Shown piece after piece: positions 12,465 through 24,961 of a DNA stretch of 64,000 nucleotides (within the stretch, counting starts at the first letter, position 1; every line of letters starts with the position of its first letter). The DNA is taken from the NCBI RefSeq assembly GCF_028769735.1, contig NC_088177.1:16122599-16186598 (forward strand). Direction: 5' to 3'. The notes beneath the pieces are model-generated. The model searched no databases, had not been told where the DNA came from, and saw only the letters and a program-made list of their open reading frames with translations. This stretch comes from Zonotrichia leucophrys gambelii (taxonomy: Eukaryota > Chordata > Aves > Passeriformes > Passerellidae). The position numbers and the translations under genes are program-made.

Positions 12465-12600
12465 AAAATTTGAGAGGTCATCTAATCCCATCCCATCTCC
12501 AAAGGGCCATCTGTGGCACATTTGTCTGACCTGTTCTCAAAAGCCTTCAAAGACCAAGTGCCTGTGATCGATCTCTCAGGGAGCTTGCAGAGTGACAATC
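12465..12600 (-). mobile_element. Old CR1-type LINE remnant (minus strand)
   Basis: The plus-strand text 'gagaggtcatctaatcccatccc', followed by 'tttgtctgacctgttctcaaaagcc' and 'gatctctcagggagcttgca', corresponds position by position to the 3' UTR of older CR1 subfamilies on the minus strand (ordinarily 'gatcatctagtc', then 'ctaacctgttcttaaaaacc', then 'attccacaacctccct'). Divergence is much greater than in the copies at 7.06 and 41.8 kb, and the terminal octamer is lost. The open frame at 12513-12926 on the plus strand runs antisense through this element and is not a gene. Confidence 0.6.
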
Positions 12601-15600
12601 CCCAGGACATGGAAAGAGGCATCTGTGGCTCCTTGCTGGCAGCGCAGCTGCACTGCACAGCTCCCACTCGTGTCTCCACAGGCTGCCAAGCGCTATCTGG
12701 CACTGTGGGGAAGCTGGCTGCTACATTTCCCAATGCCAGCTTCGTACAAAAGCAAAGAATCCCCTTTGGAACAAATCCTCTCACACAGACAAGCGCTCTG
12801 AAGACTTTTTTCTGGCTCCCAAGAGAGTCGCTGCTGAGCCTGGAGCATATTGTAGTGTGTGGGAGGATTTCGCCCCATCCTAAGCTTCCTCATAATTTCT
12901 GTGTCAATTTCAATACATCAAATTAGGGATTTCTAGCAAAGCTGGATGGAAGAAAAAGCACTAATTCACACTTTCCTGAACAAAGAGTTACTGGCCAAGA
13001 GTTATGCATTAAGTATCATCTTTTTAAAATTTCATTTTGTAGGTTCTTCCTCCCTCACACCAACCCACCAGTGCCTGAAGAAGGAATGTCCGTATTTTTT
13101 CCAGTCTTTGCACACCGTCTTATTATCTGTATAATTCCATTTGGATATTGAAAAACAAGGCTGCAGCCACTTCCAGCTGATTTTTCCATAAAAGCAAATT
13201 GCTGTTTAATGTTTTCGGTCTTCTTGCTCTGCAGTGCATCAGATGATGACTAGGCTGCTTTTTGCTAATCTGAGCAACTAAACTTAATTGTCACTCAGAA
13301 GTAAATTCTTCTGTAACACTTCCTTCCCCTTCTGTCATCCTAGGTTTCTCATCAAACTAAAATAGCTCGTACATGGTGATTTGTTTCCTTTTAAATGATG
13401 CTGATTAAAACAAAATCCCAGTCTGGTACATGCAACTTGGAAATGGCAAACTAAGAGTAGCTGTGTTCTTCTGAACATGGACTATAACAGGAGTGAGGAA
13501 CAGAAGCATTTTTACCCTTTATTGCTCTCAGCTGCATTTTTTGGTTAATTTTATACATATATATTTACACACAAACATATATATACACATATGTAAAAGG
13601 CTGCACACTTCTTTCATAGCTTCTTCCCTTTTAAAGCAGCAGAGTCTATCTTGCAGTTTCTCCACTATTTATTGTTTATAATGCATGTGTCTGAAGGAAA
13701 CACTTACAATGGTATCTCAGCAAACATTTCATATTATTTATATCAATAAGTGCTCTAGGAAGTTTGTATGAGCTGTTCCCTCATGGCTGAAATAAGCCTA
13801 CTTCATACTTACCAATACTCTACTGCCTTGGGACTCAGGGCAATAGAGATACATTTTAAAGTTACATAAGATCAATTTTTTATGCCATTGAAGGGGATTG
13901 GCTTTGTAATTAAATTTATTTTCAGTTGTCCTTTTTAATTGTTAATCTAGAATGCTACTTAGCTTACATTTGCATCTGGAAGCTGAGGTATTACAGGGTA
14001 TTATAATACAGTAAGTGAGAGCTATGTTCAAATATATTTTCTAAGAAAATCAAACACTCATAATTTATGGGTAATTACAAAAAATGTTTTATAATCAAAA
14101 GGGCTCAAGAGAAGAGGAATTCTCTATCTCCCAAATTTTTATCTGTTGATGGAAAGAGAATTCATTAAGGTAGAAATAATATCCATAAGTAAGGAATAGA
14201 TATGTCTCTATCTCTTCTGAGTGTGAGCACTGAATATCATATGAACTCAGTAATATTAAAAGAACAGAAAATGTGATGGCTACATTATGCATGAACCTGG
14301 TGTAGTTTGCTCCTTTAGACTTAGTCAGCTTACTTGCGCTTTTTCATTCCTCTTACTGCAGAGATCAGAGAGCAAAAGATTCCCTTGGCAGAGAAGCTAA
14401 ATTGGATAATAATATATTAAGGGTAATAGGAAAGTGGAAGTAAAGAGGGAGGGTTTTCACCCAGCAGCCTCCAAAGATCATTAACGGGAAGTTAACACTG
14501 CAAATGCCAGTTGGCTTTCCCAATTCTATTTTTTAACTGTGCCAATGGAGCAAACAACACAAGAAAATCTCTGGGGTCAATGAATTGATTTCCCTGCCAG
14601 GTAGGAATCATTTCCAAGAAAATGTTTGCTACTATCATATTTTGTTAGCTTAGAAAGTCCCAAGAAATATTTCCCTTGAAATAGCAAAAACCATATTCTG
14701 CTCTGATGAAATGTATCTTTTTAATATTTATATCTCCCCGAGTGATGATCTCCCCACATCAGGGACAGGATGGTAGGTAGACAGACTGCTGCCAGCTCCT
14801 TTCCTTTCCTACTCAGGAAAGCATTCTTATTCAGAGCAGCACTTAAGTAAATGTTTAAGTGCTTTGTTGAATTTGAACCAAAATTGTCACTCTCTAGGTG
14901 ATAATATTTGGCTTTTTAAAACTCTATATTTTTTTCCCTGCTGTTCTTCCAGTTTGAGTTTATTTGTTTTGTTTTTCTTTTTCTTTTTGGATTTTTTTTT
15001 CCCATGTTGTTCATCTCTAAGGCTTCTCTTTTTTTTTTTTTTTTTGGTTATCAGCATTCTGGTGAATGTGTTTCAAGAACCAGAAGAATTGTGGTCACCA
15101 CGCTCATATCCACCCACTTAATTAAAACAGTTCAAAGTTTAATTAGGTCACTTCTTGCTTTCAGCCAAAAATTAAGCCAGTAAAAGCATGGCTTTGAAGC
15201 ATCTCTTATTGAAACATTCCACCCTCTAAGAGTTATGTCGAGATATGGAGAGCTAAAGCAAGAACAACTTTTACAAGCCTTCTCCTTGGTTATTTAGAGT
15301 TCAGAAATTCTGACTTTTTTGCATCCAAGCAACTTTTCTAAAGCAGTTCCTTGGCAGAAGTGAGAATCTCAAAACCATCCGTCATTCTGAAGCTATAATT
15401 TACAAAGACACAGTATTAGATCCTCAAAAGGAGGAAGTCAGCTGCACATTGAATGCTTTGGAAACCTGTCTCAAGCATGACAATTAGCAGGCTAATGCTG
15501 CACTGTTCACTGTCAAAGTGGAGCCAGGCTCCACGTGTGTCTCCAGCTCCAATGTTTGCAGTGTTGGAAAGAACTGTGTAATTGCAGTGCAGATGTGTCC

Positions 15601-16867
15601 TCAATAACATGGATTATTCACCAGCCTCCAACACACAGCTTCTACAACAGTATATGGAAATTGTTAAGGATTATATATAAAGATACTAATCACTAACAAC
15701 ACCTGCTGAGGTCCTATGACAAAACCCCACATGCAACAAGGTTTTCAGAAAGGTTTCACCATCTGATTACACACAGGCTTCTGTATGTAAGCAGCAATCC
15801 TTGCCGGGAAAAGGAGATGAGGATTCTCTGTTGGTTTCCTATCTGCTGCTCCCAGAGCTGAGCAGGTTTGCAGCAACACACCCCAAAGTTTTCTATTCAA
15901 CAGAGAATCCATGGGAAATTAACACAGCACACAAAAATAACCTGAACTATCCCTTCAGAAATAAAACCTTGCAAATGAGAACTGGACACTTCAAATCAAC
16001 TTGACCTGCACAAATAAGTGTCTTTTAAGACAGTAATAGGGTGCCTAGACTCTCATTTCAGCTGTGGAAACTCCGGGGAGCAGCGAGCTCATAAATCTGT
16101 AATGCACATGCAGGCTGTATTCGAAGTTTCATCGGGAGAAAGAAAATGACCAGATTGTGAATTTTTTTGTTTTAAACAAAGCCAAAGCACAGATGTGCTG
16201 TGCATGTCTGCATAGAGAGGGGTGGCTGGGCATCACATACCAGGTAAGAGAAGAACATAGTGGCTGTAATGTGTTTAACCAAGTTGCCCAAAAAATTGCT
16301 TGTAACTGACATAAAAGAAAGCAGTCTGAAGGATTTTCTGTGTGTAAGTAAAGACAGTGGCTCAGAGTAGGATCCACTCCTGACTGGTAAGAACCATAAG
16401 CTTTTCAGCCTTTCTGACTGGAAAATTTGTTAAAATAATGGTACAAAATTCCTAGTGACAATGATTATAAAAAAAAAGTATAATAAATCCTATTAGGCAA
16501 AAAAGTCAGGGTACTCTGTTTTTGAGATACAATTTAGTCTAGTGAATTAGAAAAGTGATCTTGTGTTTCTAACAACTTGGTGGAAATAAACTGGATTTTA
16601 ATTAGAAAAGAAGTACGATGAAATTAAAGCTAAACGAAGAACAAGGCCTTAACAAAACCAGCCAAAGCGTTTTTTTAAAAAGTGTTTTCACTTTTTAATT
16701 GTAAATTGAATTAAAGAGCCTATAGTTATTATATAAAGAAGATAATGACAGGAAAATATTCAGCTGGAGAAATGCTTTAGGAGTCAGCTGGGATATATTC
16801 TTACAGCCTGTGGAGCAGAAACATTTCTTACTAGAAAGAAGGATGATTTCTTGCCGATACACAATTT
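12601..16867. other. Gene-free unique stretch with microsatellite patches
   Basis: No gene is found. It contains a short TA/CA-type patch (13553-13595), T-rich tracts (about 14970-15047, one with around 19 Ts followed by TTATCAG), and a consensus CAG|GTAAGA motif on the plus strand at 16241-16249. Other sequence is AT-rich and unremarkable. Confidence 0.6.
13553..13595. repeat. TA/CA-rich simple repeat
   Basis: Imperfect alternation of ATATAT with ACACAC-type units over about 40 bases. It is short and degenerate. Confidence 0.75.
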
Positions 16868-16950
16868 ATAGAACCACAGAAAGGCCTGGGTTGGAAGGGA
16901 CATGAAATATCAGCTAGTTCCAACCCTCAATCTGTATCACTTCTCCCCCT
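16868..16950 (-). mobile_element. CR1 LINE, very short 3' end (minus strand)
   Basis: The plus strand shows 'tagaaccacagaaaggcctgggttggaagggacatgaaatatcagctagttccaaccct', the reverse of the CR1 3' terminus: octamer tail, then 'gggttggaaggga', then the 'tagttccaacccc' signature. Similarity stops within about 80 bp, so this is an extreme 5' truncation, common for CR1. The right edge is approximate. Confidence 0.82.
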
Positions 16951-19900
16951 TCCACAAAAAATTGTAGCTGGAAAATATTTTCCAGCGGGCCATCAGACCT
17001 CCTCTTTCAAAGCTTCCTTACTTTCATAAGCCACAAAAGCAGGTTCTCTATTGTCTTAATTCACAACGGTTTTAACAAGTCAGGCCTAAAGAGAAAAGGA
17101 AGGCAGGGAGGACATCATCTTGGGCTTACCAAGCTGCAGTCTGCTCACTCATCCTTCCCCAGTTCCATGCTGCTCTCTATCTGATAAACTTTGCTTTGGG
17201 AAGGCGAAAAGAAAATCCGATAAATCTCTCAGAAGAGAGGCTGAGCACACTTTGTGTCTTTTGCAGGCACCAGCTTGTAAGTATTCACACTCCAAGCCTA
17301 AATATTTGCTTCTCCATAATGGCATCTTAGCCAGATTTACAAAGCCAGGGGAGCAGCTCCAGTTTCATTAAACACTGTGTCCTTCCCTTTCTCACAATAA
17401 TCTCTCCAGACCGTATTGATTCAGACAACACAATTAGTGCTGACTCAGATTAAATACAGTCTCAAAAACCACTTTTTTTTCTCATGGCAAAAAAGCAAAC
17501 TGAAGACCCTTATGATTTGTACTGTAGCAACATAAAAATAGAAAAGAAGATTCTGCAAATGCTTATGGAACCTTTACAGTTTATGTGAATCAAATATGAA
17601 CCTGAAGTAAAGTCCTTTGGGCATCTGATAATGTGTACAGTAATTTCGAGAAATATAGAAATAATTGATTTATGTTGCTTCAGAGAAGGGTCCTTGGAGC
17701 AAGGACCATTTACCCTTAGGGGTTCAGAACTGCTTAGTCAGACAACCAAGTGGAAGCAGAAGTCACATTTAAACTCTGTACCCAGCAATTAAAATGAGCT
17801 ACGTTTTCTTACACCTTTTGACTTCTTGGGAATAAAAACCCCCACAACAACAAAAACCCTAAACTCAGGGAAAAAACCCAACAAATGCAACAAAGTACAA
17901 AACAAATTAAAAACAAAGGACCATACACCCCCAAACCCCTCCAGAGCTAGAAGTCTATTGTCTCACTTGCGAGGATGGAAGCTCTCCACCTCATGGATTT
18001 ACTGACTTTAATATATCTTACCACAAACGCCTATTGAAAAATAATAGGCCTTTTTCTGAGGGCTCTGCCCTGTTCCCTGTTTTTCTGCTGCCATCCTGAC
18101 AGGATTATCTGTGCCCTTTAGCTTTGTTTCTGCTAAAATATAAAGACCTCATGAGAGCAGGGCTCCCCTGGAAGCAGCAGCCACTGTCGGTTGTCGCGTT
18201 CTCGCTTGGGTGATTTCTGCCACCGAGCACAAACACTGGCCAAAAGCAGCCTCCACAAAAAGGAACACTAGCCACAAAAATGACACCTTCTAGCAGGAAT
18301 GACATGTACTTAGCACTGCAGCCTGCCCTGCCAAGCCTCTGGTGCTGGGAGCTCAGCTAGCAGGTCTCCCTGCGCTACCAGCACGGACATTTTTCCTGTC
18401 AGGATCTCACGGCTCTCCCCGCTGAAGGGTACGAATGGTTTTCTGCTTCTCCTTCTCTCCACCACAAATCAGCCTATTTTCATTTGTGCAATTCTGATTT
18501 TTTGTCAGTGGCTTGTCATCACGTTGTCGTTAGAATACTTGAGAAACATTAATGAAACACAAAAATGCACCGACTTGTGAAAATAATAAGCATTTCACTT
18601 AGAAGGAAGGGAGTACGTTTATACTGGTAGAGATGCAGACAGACATCAGTCATTATCCTAGCTACCACTTCACCAAAATGTGGTCTCCTTGCATAAAAAA
18701 TACATGGAAGATTCACCATCAGATTCATTATAGCATGTCCAAAGATATATTTTCATCTCCTCTGAAGGGCCTTTCTCCATTTAACCTCTTCTTCAGCCAT
18801 TCAGCAAGAAGCAGTGCAACCTTGCAGAGTGTTTGTAAGTTATGGGGCAAGGACATCAGTGTGCTGTGTATGTCCAAAGAAATTGCTGGAGAACATTTAA
18901 ATGTTGTTTTTGCTAAATCACAGCTCAATTAAAAAAAAATGCACAGAGAAAGGAAGGAAAAGGCTGTACCAACTACCCAGACAGGGTAGCAGATGGGAAA
19001 GAACAGAGCCTCTACAAGGTCACACAGAGCAGGTGGCTGCTTGTTTATAGACTCCTATTTTCAGGAGAATATGTATTTTGCAGTGTGAATTATGAAATAT
19101 CCCCTATTTATTATAAAGGAGGACTAGAACATCTCATCTCCCCAATAATGTTTCATAGAGGAGCCTGTGCTTAGGTTTCAGATAGGGAATGAGTCTTTCA
19201 ATTTCTGTATTCCTCAAAAGAATCTTAAAAGAAAGGCGCAAGCCTGCAAATCTCCCATATCTGGAGAGATTTTCTCACCACTGTGCTGTTGGCCTTCCCC
19301 ATGTCTCAAACCCACACACATCCACTGCCAGAAACCAAGCTATTACAAACAGGAGGTTCATGAACCTGAAGCAAAAGTCTTTTAATCAGACTTGAAAATT
19401 CATCAAGTATACAGATTAATTCCCTATTAGTGTTAAAATCAGTACAGCACTAATGACTCGAGCAGAACAACTTGTATTGCCACTAGTTTAAATTTTTATC
19501 ATTTTGGGGCCAAAACAAACCAATATGTAGGTGTGTTTACCTCTTCCATTATGTGGCTAGTTGAAGTGCCCCCAGGAATCCCCCACCAGGGATGAATCAG
19601 CAGAATGTATTTCAGTGCATCTTGAAAAACTGCTTCATGAAAGTTAAAGCAACCCAATCACAGCAGTGATCAATCCACATCCAGCTCAAATGCCAACTGT
19701 TTTGACACAGACCAATCTTTTTTGTCTGAGAGCCAGCACAGAAGCTTTAAATGTTGCAGTATTTGCAGTATTTGTTATATATAACAAGAGAATTATTGCA
19801 CAAGTAATGTCCATGATGAACAAAAACAGAACGTAGCTGCCGTATCACTGGATTTCTCTAACACACATTGATGGAACAATCAATAGGTTATTTTTCAATT

Positions 19901-20609
19901 TTCCTAATAAAATATTTAATGCACGAGCAAAATAGAAAAAAATTAAACTCAACACTAAACTGAGCTGCCAAATGGAATGAAAACCACTGGACATGTGCTA
20001 CATGATTGTACGTGTACTGCTGCTGTTGTTCACAGAATGGAGCTCCACTATCTGAACACAGCAGTCCTCCCTTGTCCTTCACTGACTTAGAGCCAAGAGC
20101 CTGGTTCTCAAAATACTCATTATTCAAAGGCGTCCATAGCCAAATACTGTTGAGAAAATTAAGACAGCAAGACTGCAAAAACAGGATTTAATCCACTCAG
20201 GTCCAAGCTCTTTATAGGCACAGAGAGTTCCTCATACCCACTGTCAAAGAGAGCCTTCTTTCCTTTCATCAGCCCGTTTTTCACTTCTCACCACCCCCAA
20301 ACTGGCATTTCCTATCCACAGGCAAGGATACAGAGCCTGCTTTACCTTCTCATTCATATTGTCTTAAAGGGATGCTCTTTAAGATTATCACTCATCTCTG
20401 GCTCCCTTTAAGGATAAATCCTCCCAGCTGACATAAACCCACACAACTTCACTGAAATCAGAGAGCCTTAATCAGTTTAATCAGATGAGGAACTTACGCT
20501 TTCTGCCTGCTTCTTCTGCTTTGTCCAGTGAATTCATGCCTTTTAAAGGGATGGATCCACCCTGTTTTCTTTCATTCTATTTCTTAAGGAGCTTCCCAGT
20601 ATTTCTTGT
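16951..20609. other. Gene-free unique stretch
   Basis: No gene is recognised. It includes an A/C-rich low-complexity patch (about 17830-17945), a small CpG-containing patch (18180-18235), and a nine-base triplication next to a 16-bp palindrome (19754-19787). All open frames are under 100 codons and featureless. Confidence 0.6.
19754..19787. repeat. TTGCAGTAT triplication with adjoining 16-bp palindrome
   Basis: TTGCAGTAT occurs twice in tandem and then as a diverged third copy, TTGTTATAT. The third copy is part of the perfect palindrome TTGTTATATATAACAA (19772-19787). One or two palindromes of this length are expected by chance in an AT-rich window this size. Confidence 0.8.
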
Positions 20610-20665
20610 TTTTTCATCTAGTTTTTCGTCTATTTTTCATCTATTTCTAGTTTTTCATCTATCTC
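20610..20665 (+). repeat. Short minisatellite of TTTTTCATCTA units
   Basis: Four to five imperfect copies of an 11-base unit (TTTTTCATCTA, with a TTTTTCGTCTA variant and one partial TTTCTAG) run head to tail. The surrounding 200 bp is T/C-rich. The open frame across it simply translates this tract. Confidence 0.85.
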
Positions 20666-21179
20666 AAAACATCTTCTCCAAAGTCTGTTCATTTCATTCC
20701 ATCTTCTATTCTACCAATATTAAAAAAATAAAAATTCTGAATTATGCCATCAGTTTCTCTATTTTTAAATTTTGCTAGATTAATAAATTATCATAAACAC
20801 ATTGTAGGAATTATATGTATAAATTTACCTTTTAAACAAAACGGAATATAGCCTATATTGAGTGTTTCCTTTTAGGGGTATTGGAGGAAGGAGAAAGGCT
20901 GCTTCTTTTTTAATGTGGGTGGTAGAACTGAAAGAAAATGAGAACTTCTCCAATCTGGAAGAAAAACTTGTTTGCCATCCTGAATGAACACTCATGCTAC
21001 CAGCAGTTATTTTTACCTAGCCCATCGCTTTGCGGCTGGGAGAGGCTAACAAAATCTCCTGAGAATTTGGGATTCGGGAGACAAGGGCTCCATGCTGAAA
21101 CATTTCAATACCCTGCCTCCTACAGGACAGATCATGGAATATAAATTACACTCCCTTCTGTGCCTCTGTCAGAGGTAGA
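20666..21179. other. Gene-free unique stretch left of the CpG-dense island
   Basis: No gene or recognisable repeat is seen. It is AT-rich up to about 20900, then mixed composition. Confidence 0.55.
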
Positions 21180-21370
21180 GCGGCAGCCTGTCAAGCCAGC
21201 ACGCTGCAGAGCACTTTTACAAGCAGGAGCAAATGTAGTTGCACATGCTGGTGCACCCCGGGCGGGGAGCCAGGGGAGCGTTCCCGGCACACACACACCG
21301 GGAAGCGCGGCACTGACGCGCGGCTCAGCGCTCATCTGGAAACACGCCCCAGCAACTCCTGCTGGGCACC
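21180..21370. promoter_or_regulatory. Small CpG-dense island in AT-rich surroundings
   Basis: About seventeen CpG dinucleotides fall within 190 bp, concentrated at 21240-21365 (CCCCGGGCGGGG, GACGCGCGG and two CAGCGCTC motifs), against near absence of CpG on either side. A RUNX-type AACCACA lies just outside at 21453. In vertebrates this pattern marks an unmethylated promoter or an orphan CpG island. It is shorter than usual annotated islands. Frames on both strands are open simply because stop codons are rare in GC-rich DNA. No TATA box or coding exon is apparent. The alternative is a GC-rich transposon remnant that I fail to recognise. Confidence 0.4.
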
Positions 21371-24300
21371 AGCGCTCAAACACTTCTAGACGTAGTTTCT
21401 GGAAATGCTGTTGTTTCAGTAAATAGTGTGAACTGAGCGCTGTTATTTCCTAAACCACAGGAAACGGTGCCTTTTTAAGGGTTGGAGCTTAAGCTGGCAC
21501 AACTACTTTATGTAAAGATAACATTTTTAAGGATGGGGAATTTTGCCTGAATTTTTTCAAGGCACAGCAAGTTTTTAATTCTGATGGAAGGGTCTCTGTA
21601 TCAGGAACCACACAATCATAAAAAGTAAAACCTCTGAAAGCTATTTCAGTACACTGCGCTCTTCAGCTGATGCCAGAAGTTTGCAGACTGTGGATTTAGA
21701 ATTTGACCTCCCAGAAAAACCAGCAGAGGTCAAAGCTGTTATTCACAGAGCCCCAGTGACCAGTGGCTAGCACAGCAAGGCAAGTCAGGCAGGGATAAGG
21801 ATAAAAAGCAGTTCTCTCTCTCTTCTCTATCTGCCTGGAGGGAACGAAGACACCTACTTTTGCAGCTCCAATGTTCAAATCCTTTTTGCTTTCATGTGGT
21901 TACTGTGAATGTTCTCTGGAGTATTAAATGAGAGGAAGGCATTACAGTTTTTAACTTTGATGCTCTATTAAGATGAATATGTACCTAATGAGCTGAGAAA
22001 TTACCATTGCTGCTTTTTTTGTGTGCTGCTGTACAAGAGTATCTAATCAGGACAGGGGCATGCTTTTTGTGTTCCTAACCCAACAGCAATGAAAGTTAGA
22101 AGATCATATTCAAACATATGTTTAATGCAGCAAAAACAAAGGCAATAATAGCTTCTGCTATGAAAGGAGGACTAAGAGGGCATTTCTTTTTTATTTTAGC
22201 TTTTTTTTTATTATTTCAAGAGCTACAGTAACTATCTCTTGCAGTTCAGATGTTGTTTGGCATAAAACTTGAGGGATATTATTTGCAAACCAGCTATGCC
22301 AATCAAAATTGTAAACATTTAGATGTCCTAAGACAAACTGCAACAAAAATAACCATCACAACTGAATCCACTGATTATTCTGGGAGAAAAATAAGTTTTA
22401 AGTTAATTGCAGCATTTGAACTCTACTGAAGCTCCTTAATGCAGTGAGTTAATCCTGTTGGAATTTGAAATATGTCCTTATTTCTCAGGTCAGGCCCCCT
22501 AAGAAGGAAGCTGTATCTAATGACAACATGAGAAGATGGAGCCAATTATATTCCAGCATTATTGACTAATATTTCCTACTTGTCAACTGGAGTGTGGCAA
22601 GCCTTATTCATACTGTGATATGTGATCATGGATATGAATCTCTGTTTCCCCCTAAGGGAAATCTTGCAACAAACAGTTGACAGAGCAACAAACAATTTCC
22701 AAAGTAACAAATTAAAAATCTAATAAATATGATGCAAAGAAAGAATGTGAGAATTTAGGCATTTTTTAGTGCCTAAAACAAAACAGAAGTTCTCCTTCCT
22801 TTCAAAGATACCTTGGTGGAAAGGTAATGCTGAAGTAATGAAGAGAGCACCACGACCCTGACATCTTGCCAAGTTTCATGTCCTGGAAAGTTTCAGTCAC
22901 CTGTGAGTCCCACCAATGTTTTACCAGGTAACTTTACTCAGGTGGTGAAAAGGCCTAAACTCAGTAACAGCTCTGAAGTCCTTGCACAGCTGAAAAGCAG
23001 AAGATTGAGTAATTGCAGCTCCTCTGGCAGGCACAATGGGCCAGGAGCTCTCTGAACCAAACCTTTATAATGGTCACACTACATTCCTGTAAATAAACCA
23101 CAGGGAAGTGCGCTCCCTCTTCCCTCTGCTCCTGCAAGCATTCATTTCCAGTGCTTCCAAAAGGCAAGATGGTGTTTGCTTGGGAGTTCTGTGTTTTGGT
23201 AAAGAAGATGTTGCTCTTCTTATGTGCCACATTTAGCCTATGGCAGAGGTGACATAAGAAAATATTTCCTAAAGTCTACTTTTAAAAAAATCATCAAAGT
23301 CCCAGAAGATCTGGTAACATTATAGAGAAAATAACAGTAAGGATGATTCATCCCTGGTTCTCTTTGATGCTGTTTTGCTTGTAGAAGATGCACTCCAACA
23401 TTTTTCAAGAGTATTTTCCCCTTTCATAGAAGTATTACTGCAAAATGTTTTTAGGTTGTGCTAGGTCCTCAGTCAAATGTCCTCAGTGACATTTGTGCCA
23501 GCCCTTTAATTGTAGTTTGAATTTTGGCCACCCTCAGTAATGACTCTGGCCTGGGACTACCCTGCTGTACATGCAGCCACAGCACAGCCTCGTGGTGGGG
23601 TTGCTTGGGGAGAGACTTTAAAGGACACGATTTTACCCAGGTGCTTGGAAACAGAGCACCCTGAGCTCTCCTTCCACACAGCGAAGGAGCAAAGCAAGCT
23701 CTGCTCATTTTGGGCTCCTGAATTCCCCTCACACCGACTTCTGCTGCTACAGCAGCACTCAAAAGGAATCCCACAGGGAATCTGAACAGAGGGAACAATT
23801 TTCTAAAGAGAAAATGTCACACAGAAGGAACAAGCGAGGAGGAAGTGTCATTTTAGGGTTGTATTTAAGCTGTGATTCCACTTTGAAGGCAAGACCTGGT
23901 AGAATCTCACTTTCCCACAAGTAATTTGCATCCTCCATGCACTCAGTCACATCAACTGGCTGCACAGAAAAATTAAGTGTGATTACTGCTTAATTATCAT
24001 GAGATCTGTGCAGCCAGGGATCAGCAATAATCCCACCTGATGCATCAGAAATACCTATTAGGATTGAAGGGTCAGGAATGATTTTTAAGGGGAATAATAA
24101 TAATAATTAAAAATGAAAGAGGTGCATTTCAGATAATAAAAGTCTTATTTTTTGTGATTAAATCACCTCTCTTCCTTTCCCCAGTTAATGGCAAAGTAGA
24201 GCAAAGCTAGAAATAATAGAAAAAGGAAAGAGAATCCAAAGTCTGAGGCTCTTCAGGATGTACTTAGAAGCAGTAAGGTTCAAGTGAAACATGGGGAATT

Positions 24301-24544
24301 TTCACATTTTATCTTTTGTCTAAGCACACATTATTTTAATATAGCATTTCAGTGAGCATAAATTTAGGTTCCAGCATGCATGGCTGCTGAGGAGCGTGCC
24401 ACAGTCACAGCTATAATCTGCTTCATAGAGGTATTGCTACAGGTGGCAGAGGAAAAGAGAGCAAAACTGTTTTACCCCAATTTACGGCCTAGCGTGGAGA
24501 AGGAGAATGGGAAAAGAGGCACTTTATTCAGATAATAAGCAAAA
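21371..24544. other. Gene-free unique stretch
   Basis: No gene or recognisable repeat is seen. The 23460-23790 part is moderately GC-rich with open frames on both strands (up to 109 codons) but has no domain and no convincing splice-site pair. Confidence 0.6.
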
Positions 24545-24961
24545 TACCTGTGAAAGTCACAACATAAGCAGAAAAGCTCTACATCAACCACTTCCAATTC
24601 TTCTGAGTTGTAGTATGCTTTATAAGTCAGCTAAAGACTTATTAAAGTTGTTAATTAATTAAAGAATGTGAAAGAAGAAACAACAGGCTTTGAAGAAGAT
24701 TGAATTATTTTACATTGTCAGTGCTACAAACTCAGGAGGGCTGGTTGGCTGCTGGGGATTTAAGAAAACCCGCTGTGTAGAAGTCAGCACGGGGAAATTC
24801 AGCAAGCACAATATAATAAACAAATGCAGTGGAACACAAGTGTTGTGCCACCATCCTGCTCCACCAGGACGAGCCAGAAGGTCGGGTTCCCTTCCACCGC
24901 TTTGTAGCAGACATGAGATCAGAAGCGCGGCTGTGCGCACCCATGATAATGCGGGTGAAAG
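24545..24961 (+). repeat. Tandem duplication, copy 1 (417 bp)
   Basis: This is the first of two head-to-tail copies. It starts at TACCTGTGAAAGTCAC and runs directly into the second copy. Against copy 2 I count about 27 substitutions by eye over roughly 400 aligned bases (near 93% identity), plus a 5-base segment (GCAGAAAA region) and an 8-base TTAATTAA segment present only here. The right third is CpG-containing and GC-rich. AATAAA is present at 24815-24820. The 139-codon frame at 24690-25109 spans both copies. It does not look like an established gene and resembles no family I know. Confidence 0.95.

Noticed and set aside
12513..12926. 137-codon plus-strand frame
   Set aside because: It begins antisense to an old CR1 remnant and has no recognised domain.
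15027..15121. Exon after a 19-T tract ending TTATCAG
   Set aside because: The acceptor looks strong only because of the homopolymer. The following frame stops after about 20 codons with no good donor and no family match.
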